A stretch of DNA of 64,000 bases from Pontibacter coccineus (GTDB lineage: Bacteria; Bacteroidota; Bacteroidia; Cytophagales; Hymenobacteraceae). Positions within the stretch are counted from its first letter, which is position 1. Each line of letters opens with the position of its first letter. The translations under genes were made by a program, and so were the position numbers. Where the stretch lies: the NCBI RefSeq assembly GCF_030546575.1, contig NZ_JAUOTN010000001.1, positions 186,001 to 250,000 on the forward strand, read 5' to 3'. Shown here in pieces: positions 61,219-64,000 of the stretch. The notes under the pieces are model-generated. The model was not told the DNA's origin and did not search any database. It worked only from the letters and a program-made list of their open reading frames with translations.

Positions 61219-61833
61219 CTACTTGATACTGTACGTCATCAGCGGAATGTTAGCGTACTGTCCGGCATCTGTCATGATCAGGCCGACGCCTTTGGCCCAG
61301 AAGTAATTCATCTCGATGCCCGAATCAATTTCCATTTCCATGAAAGTAATAGAGGTCTTGGTTTGCACATGGATCACCTCCTTGTAGGTCTTTCCCTCCA
61401 CCGTTTTGGTCATGTTTTTGGCGATAATGGTAAAGGTCATTTTGGTATCGATGCCATTCATCACATTGGTCTGGTACCACGGCTTGCCCTCAGGCGTTTC
61501 TTCTTTCAGAAATGTCAAGGCTATATTCCCGATGGTTGGATCCATTCCGACACCGGTATACACGCCCTTTTCTTTCAGCAGATAAGATTTTCTTGTTTCA
61601 CTTCCCTGCTTCGTTTCAAACTCTGAGTAGGTTTTCCCTTCGATGACCTTGGTGTTGCCTGTGGCGGTAAGGGAGTAAGGATTGGTACCACCATAATTCC
61701 AGGTGGAGCCTTTTGTCGTAGGGAAGTAATCCAGTTCCGTTGTTGCAGGCGAAGCATCGTCGTCCTTGTCGCCACACGAAACCAGGATGCCCAGCATCAG
61801 GCACCACATCATCACAAATCTAAGCTTGTTCAT
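61219..61833 (-). CDS. Unrecognised lipoprotein
   Basis: This 204-residue precursor (GILVSCGDKDDD, lipid Cys20, with an acidic linker typical of surface-exposed lipoproteins in Bacteroidota) is followed by a beta-rich domain. Its opening is FPTTKGSTWNYGGTNPYSLT, and later strands are VEGKTYKEVIHVQTKTSITFMEMEI and YFWAKGVGLIMTDAG. The pattern, a domain starting with a Trp-Tyr strand and ending in a KGVGLI strand, is common in this phylum but of unknown role. Transcription converges with the small gene at 60973. Confidence 0.65.
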   Translation of the reverse strand: MNKLRFVMMWCLMLGILVSCGDKDDDASPATTELDYFPTTKGSTWNYGGTNPYSLTATGNTKVIEGKTYSEFETKQGSETRKSYLLKEKGVYTGVGMDPTIGNIALTFLKEETPEGKPWYQTNVMNGIDTKMTFTIIAKNMTKTVEGKTYKEVIHVQTKTSITFMEMEIDSGIEMNYFWAKGVGLIMTDAGQYANIPLMTYSIK

Positions 61834-62066
61834 AGGTATATAGTTATTTTACTATGCAAGATAGGAAAATAAAATTCCAGCCGAAATAGAATAGTTATCT
61901 GCCTCGCCAACCAACAAAACTGGGGCACCAACTCGCCGCGGCGTTTCCGGCCTATCCGGATAAGAAATGGATTTCCGGGAACATTTACCCTCACAATCAG
62001 TTAAAAGAAAGCGCCTTCCGGCATAAACTGAACAACATCTATAACCACTAAAACAAACTTAAAACT

Positions 62067-62903
62067 ATGCCTTTTATCGAAACAGAAGACATCCAGCGGG
62101 GAGAGAATGTATACCTGAACTACCAGGACTATGGCGACGGACAGCCCGTGATCCTGATCCATGGCTGGCCGCTTAGCCACAAAATGTGGGAGAACCAGGT
62201 ACAAGCAATCGTTAAAGCTGGCTTTCGCTGCATTGCCTACGACCGCCGCGGCTTTGGTGACTCCGACCGGCCCTATCTCAACTACGACTATACCTCCCTG
62301 GCGCGGGACCTTCGCGCCCTGATCGAACAGCTCGACCTGCGCCACTGCGTACTGGTGGGCTTCTCGATGGGCGGTGGTGAAGTGGTGCGCTACCTGAGCA
62401 TGTACGGCAATGACCGCATCGACAAGGCGGTGCTTGTGAGCTCGGTTATCCCGATCGTAAAGAAAACTGAAAATAACCCGGACGGTGTGCCGGAAGACAA
62501 ACTGGACGAGATCATGGAAGCGCTCGAAACCAAGCGAGTAACTTTCCTGGCGGAGTTCAGCAAGCAGTTCTACAACTCCAGCGAGAACAAAGACACGGTC
62601 ACAGAAGAAGTGCTAAAATATGATTGGGCCATTGCCACAGCAGCCTCTCCGCATGCTACCATCGAAACCGCCAAGGCCTGGGCCAATACCGACTTCCGCC
62701 CTGAGCTCCGCAACGTAATGGTGCCGACACTGATCGTGCACGGCGATGCCGACCAGATCGTGCCGATCAAGACCAGCAGTGACCAGTCTTCCAAAGAAAT
62801 CCGAGACAACAAGTACATTAAAATAAAAGGGGCACCGCACGGCTTGTTCCTCACGCACAAAGAAGAACTGAACAATGCGCTGCTGGATTTCCTACGGCAG
62901 TAA
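62067..62903 (+). CDS. Alpha/beta hydrolase (cofactor-free chloroperoxidase-like)
   Basis: This 278-residue hydrolase has the oxyanion motif HGWPLSH (32-38), YDRRGFGDSD (58-67) and nucleophile Ser100 in VGFSMGGGEVVRY. The acid is Asp in VHGDADQIVPI, and the His is in GAPHGLFLTH. These fit the non-haem chloroperoxidase/arylesterase group, which hydrolyses esters and can form peracids. The natural substrate is unknown. A terminator follows, so it is a single-gene unit. Confidence 0.88.
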   Translation: MPFIETEDIQRGENVYLNYQDYGDGQPVILIHGWPLSHKMWENQVQAIVKAGFRCIAYDRRGFGDSDRPYLNYDYTSLARDLRALIEQLDLRHCVLVGFSMGGGEVVRYLSMYGNDRIDKAVLVSSVIPIVKKTENNPDGVPEDKLDEIMEALETKRVTFLAEFSKQFYNSSENKDTVTEEVLKYDWAIATAASPHATIETAKAWANTDFRPELRNVMVPTLIVHGDADQIVPIKTSSDQSSKEIRDNKYIKIKGAPHGLFLTHKEELNNALLDFLRQ

Positions 62904-62953
62904 CCAATTCAATCGCAAAGAAAGGCGAGTGCTGCAGCAATTTTACCAAACAA

Positions 62954-62983
62954 AAAGGTCCGGACTTTTCAGCCCGGACCTTT
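62954..62983. terminator. Bidirectional terminator between convergent genes
   Basis: AAAGGTCCGG (62954-62963) and CCGGACCTTT (62974-62983) form a perfect 10-bp stem with a 10-nt loop and A/T flanks. It serves the hydrolase and the converging penicillin acylase gene. Confidence 0.92.
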
Positions 62984-63005
62984 CTGTTTTAGCAACTTAT
63001 ACCTG

Positions 63006-64000
63006 CTATCTGCTTACTTTCTGCCCTGGCTTGTAGGTAGCTTTGGCTCTTTTCTCCACGTCTTCGCGGTAGTAGGCAACGTCTTTGAACTCCACATCGG
63101 CATAGCGTTGCGCCTGGTCGTTGAAGTGCGGGGATTTCGGGTCGCCGCTCTGGCCACCAGCCAACATGGTTTTGGCTTTCACCTTGTCACCAAACTCTAC
63201 CACGGCCACAAAGCTGTTGCCGGAAGTGCCGTACAGGCGCTTGGTGTTGTAGCTGTTGGCGCCATAGGAAGCCAGGGCTCCCCAGTTGCCGGATGCCATA
63301 CCTACCGGTATACTAGGAGCCGCATCGTTGAACGGCTGCTTAATGTCGCCGGTGAGGCGCTGGAAACGGTTGATCTCACCCCAAGGTGTGTTCCATTTGC
63401 CAAAGTCGTGCTCTAGTTGCGCAATGGTCTTCCCGAAAATATCCAGGCGCTCCGTTGCAGGTGCCGTGTTGGCATAGTAGTCAAAACGCTCCATAACGTG
63501 GCCTTTTGGCGCATTGCCGTCGCGCAGCAGGTTGGTGGCATAGAAATGCGCAAGCGACATCGCCACCGATTCTTTCGACACAGAATAGTCCCAGGTGCGC
63601 ATCACCTCGATGGCTGCTTTCAGTTTCGGGTCGTTTGGCTTTTGAGTATCATAGGCTTTTACGAGCCCGGGTATGAGCACTTCGAAGCCTGGCAGGTAGG
63701 GATCATAAGCCAGGTCGATCAGTTTGTCGAGCGTCAGGTTCTCTGCTTTCTTGAGCAGGCGGATGGCGTGCACTCCCCGGAAGTTTTCAGGTGACGGTGC
63801 CATGTAGACCGGGTAGTCTTCTTTTTTCGGACTGTACTCAGCGGCTGCAGTAAACGGCGTGGAGTTGCAGTTCTGGATCCAGCCGTTTGGCGGATTTACA
63901 AGGCGGATGGTTTCATCGAGCGGGTGCAGCCCGTTCCAGTCAGTTTTCGGATTGCTGCCGTCTACCGGCTTGGAGTAGTCGAAGGAAGTGTCGCGCTTCG
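63006..64000 (-). CDS. Penicillin acylase family protein (5' part beyond the window)
   Basis: The frame is open from the right edge to the stop at 63006, giving 331 residues of the beta chain. The sequence LVNPPNGWIQNCNSTPF (about 63840-63900) is the conserved NPP-G-W-NCN segment of the Ntn-hydrolase acylases, and EVMRTWDYSVSKES, FGKWNTPWGEINRF and PVGMASGNWGA follow as in family members. Relatives split acyl groups from penicillins, homoserine lactones or other amides. The alpha chain, the spacer and the catalytic N-terminal Ser of the beta chain lie outside the window. A short internal ATG at 63803 is not the start. Confidence 0.88.
   Translation of the reverse strand, partial: KRDTSFDYSKPVDGSNPKTDWNGLHPLDETIRLVNPPNGWIQNCNSTPFTAAAEYSPKKEDYPVYMAPSPENFRGVHAIRLLKKAENLTLDKLIDLAYDPYLPGFEVLIPGLVKAYDTQKPNDPKLKAAIEVMRTWDYSVSKESVAMSLAHFYATNLLRDGNAPKGHVMERFDYYANTAPATERLDIFGKTIAQLEHDFGKWNTPWGEINRFQRLTGDIKQPFNDAAPSIPVGMASGNWGALASYGANSYNTKRLYGTSGNSFVAVVEFGDKVKAKTMLAGGQSGDPKSPHFNDQAQRYADVEFKDVAYYREDVEKRAKATYKPGQKVSR

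Overview
The window reads as chromosomal DNA of a Bacteroidota bacterium, most likely a Pontibacter-like member of the Hymenobacteraceae. The evidence is two proteins with type IX secretion (Por) C-terminal sorting domains, a TonB-dependent receptor with a carboxypeptidase-regulatory N-terminal domain, many lipoproteins with short lipoboxes, PAS-type histidine kinases without adjacent response regulators, an AraC regulator with a membrane N-terminus, and TAnnTTTG-type promoter boxes. Most genes are GC-rich. The exceptions are the giant gene at 12.6-19.2 kb, the gene at 40.3-41.7 kb and above all the cassette at 31.6-36.4 kb. No tRNA, rRNA, integrase, IS transposase or CRISPR array was found.

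Layout. 1-5.7 kb (minus strand): pirin (cut by the window edge), two three-PAS histidine kinases, a hexapeptide acetyltransferase and a small protein. 5.9-11.6 kb (plus): an SDR oxidoreductase with a C-terminal membrane helix, a small-multidrug-export-family membrane protein, a metallo-beta-lactamase-fold lipoprotein, a long-chain acyl-CoA synthetase and an unknown protein. 11.4-20.0 kb: a 2203-residue secreted protein (kelch, InlB-type repeats, malectin, sugar-dehydrogenase-like propeller, T9SS tail) lies between two direct repeats of about 0.53 kb. Each repeat carries a broken copy of the same isoamylase early-set domain gene, and the second is also fused to a decayed acyl-CoA synthetase tail. 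20.2-31.4 kb: MFS transporter, alanine/sodium symporter, a DUF559 nuclease gene next to an inverted-repeat element, HrpB helicase, metzincin lipoprotein, DUF748 protein, AraC regulator and a PHB-depolymerase-like esterase.

31.6-36.4 kb (minus): a compact AT-rich four-gene operon encoding, in order of transcription, a ComEC-like metallo-beta-lactamase hydrolase, a trypsin-fold protease with a C-terminal helical extension, a small middle component and a Rad50-like ABC ATPase with a CxxC hook. This looks like an ABC three-component (ABC-3C) conflict system armed with a protease/MBL pair, and it is the best candidate for an unusual defence system here. A decayed fragment of the hrpB 5' end lies just beyond its last gene.

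36.5-51.8 kb: ordinary genes (ECF sigma/cupin anti-sigma pair, ASCH protein, TruA, TPR and DUF3616 proteins, an ArsR/AHSA1 pair, several alpha/beta hydrolases, cytochrome c, a third PAS kinase). Their intergenic gaps hold at least eight copies of a roughly 90-bp inverted-repeat element. 51.8-57.7 kb: a TonB receptor/TPR/DUF4331 operon. 57.7-64 kb: small lipoproteins, a DUF4239 membrane protein, an alpha/beta hydrolase and the 3' part of a penicillin acylase gene.

Throughout the window the heptamer TATACCT/AGGTATA recurs strikingly often inside and between genes. It also occurs as a tandem hexamer array at 49.36 kb and sits in the centre of the 90-bp repeats.
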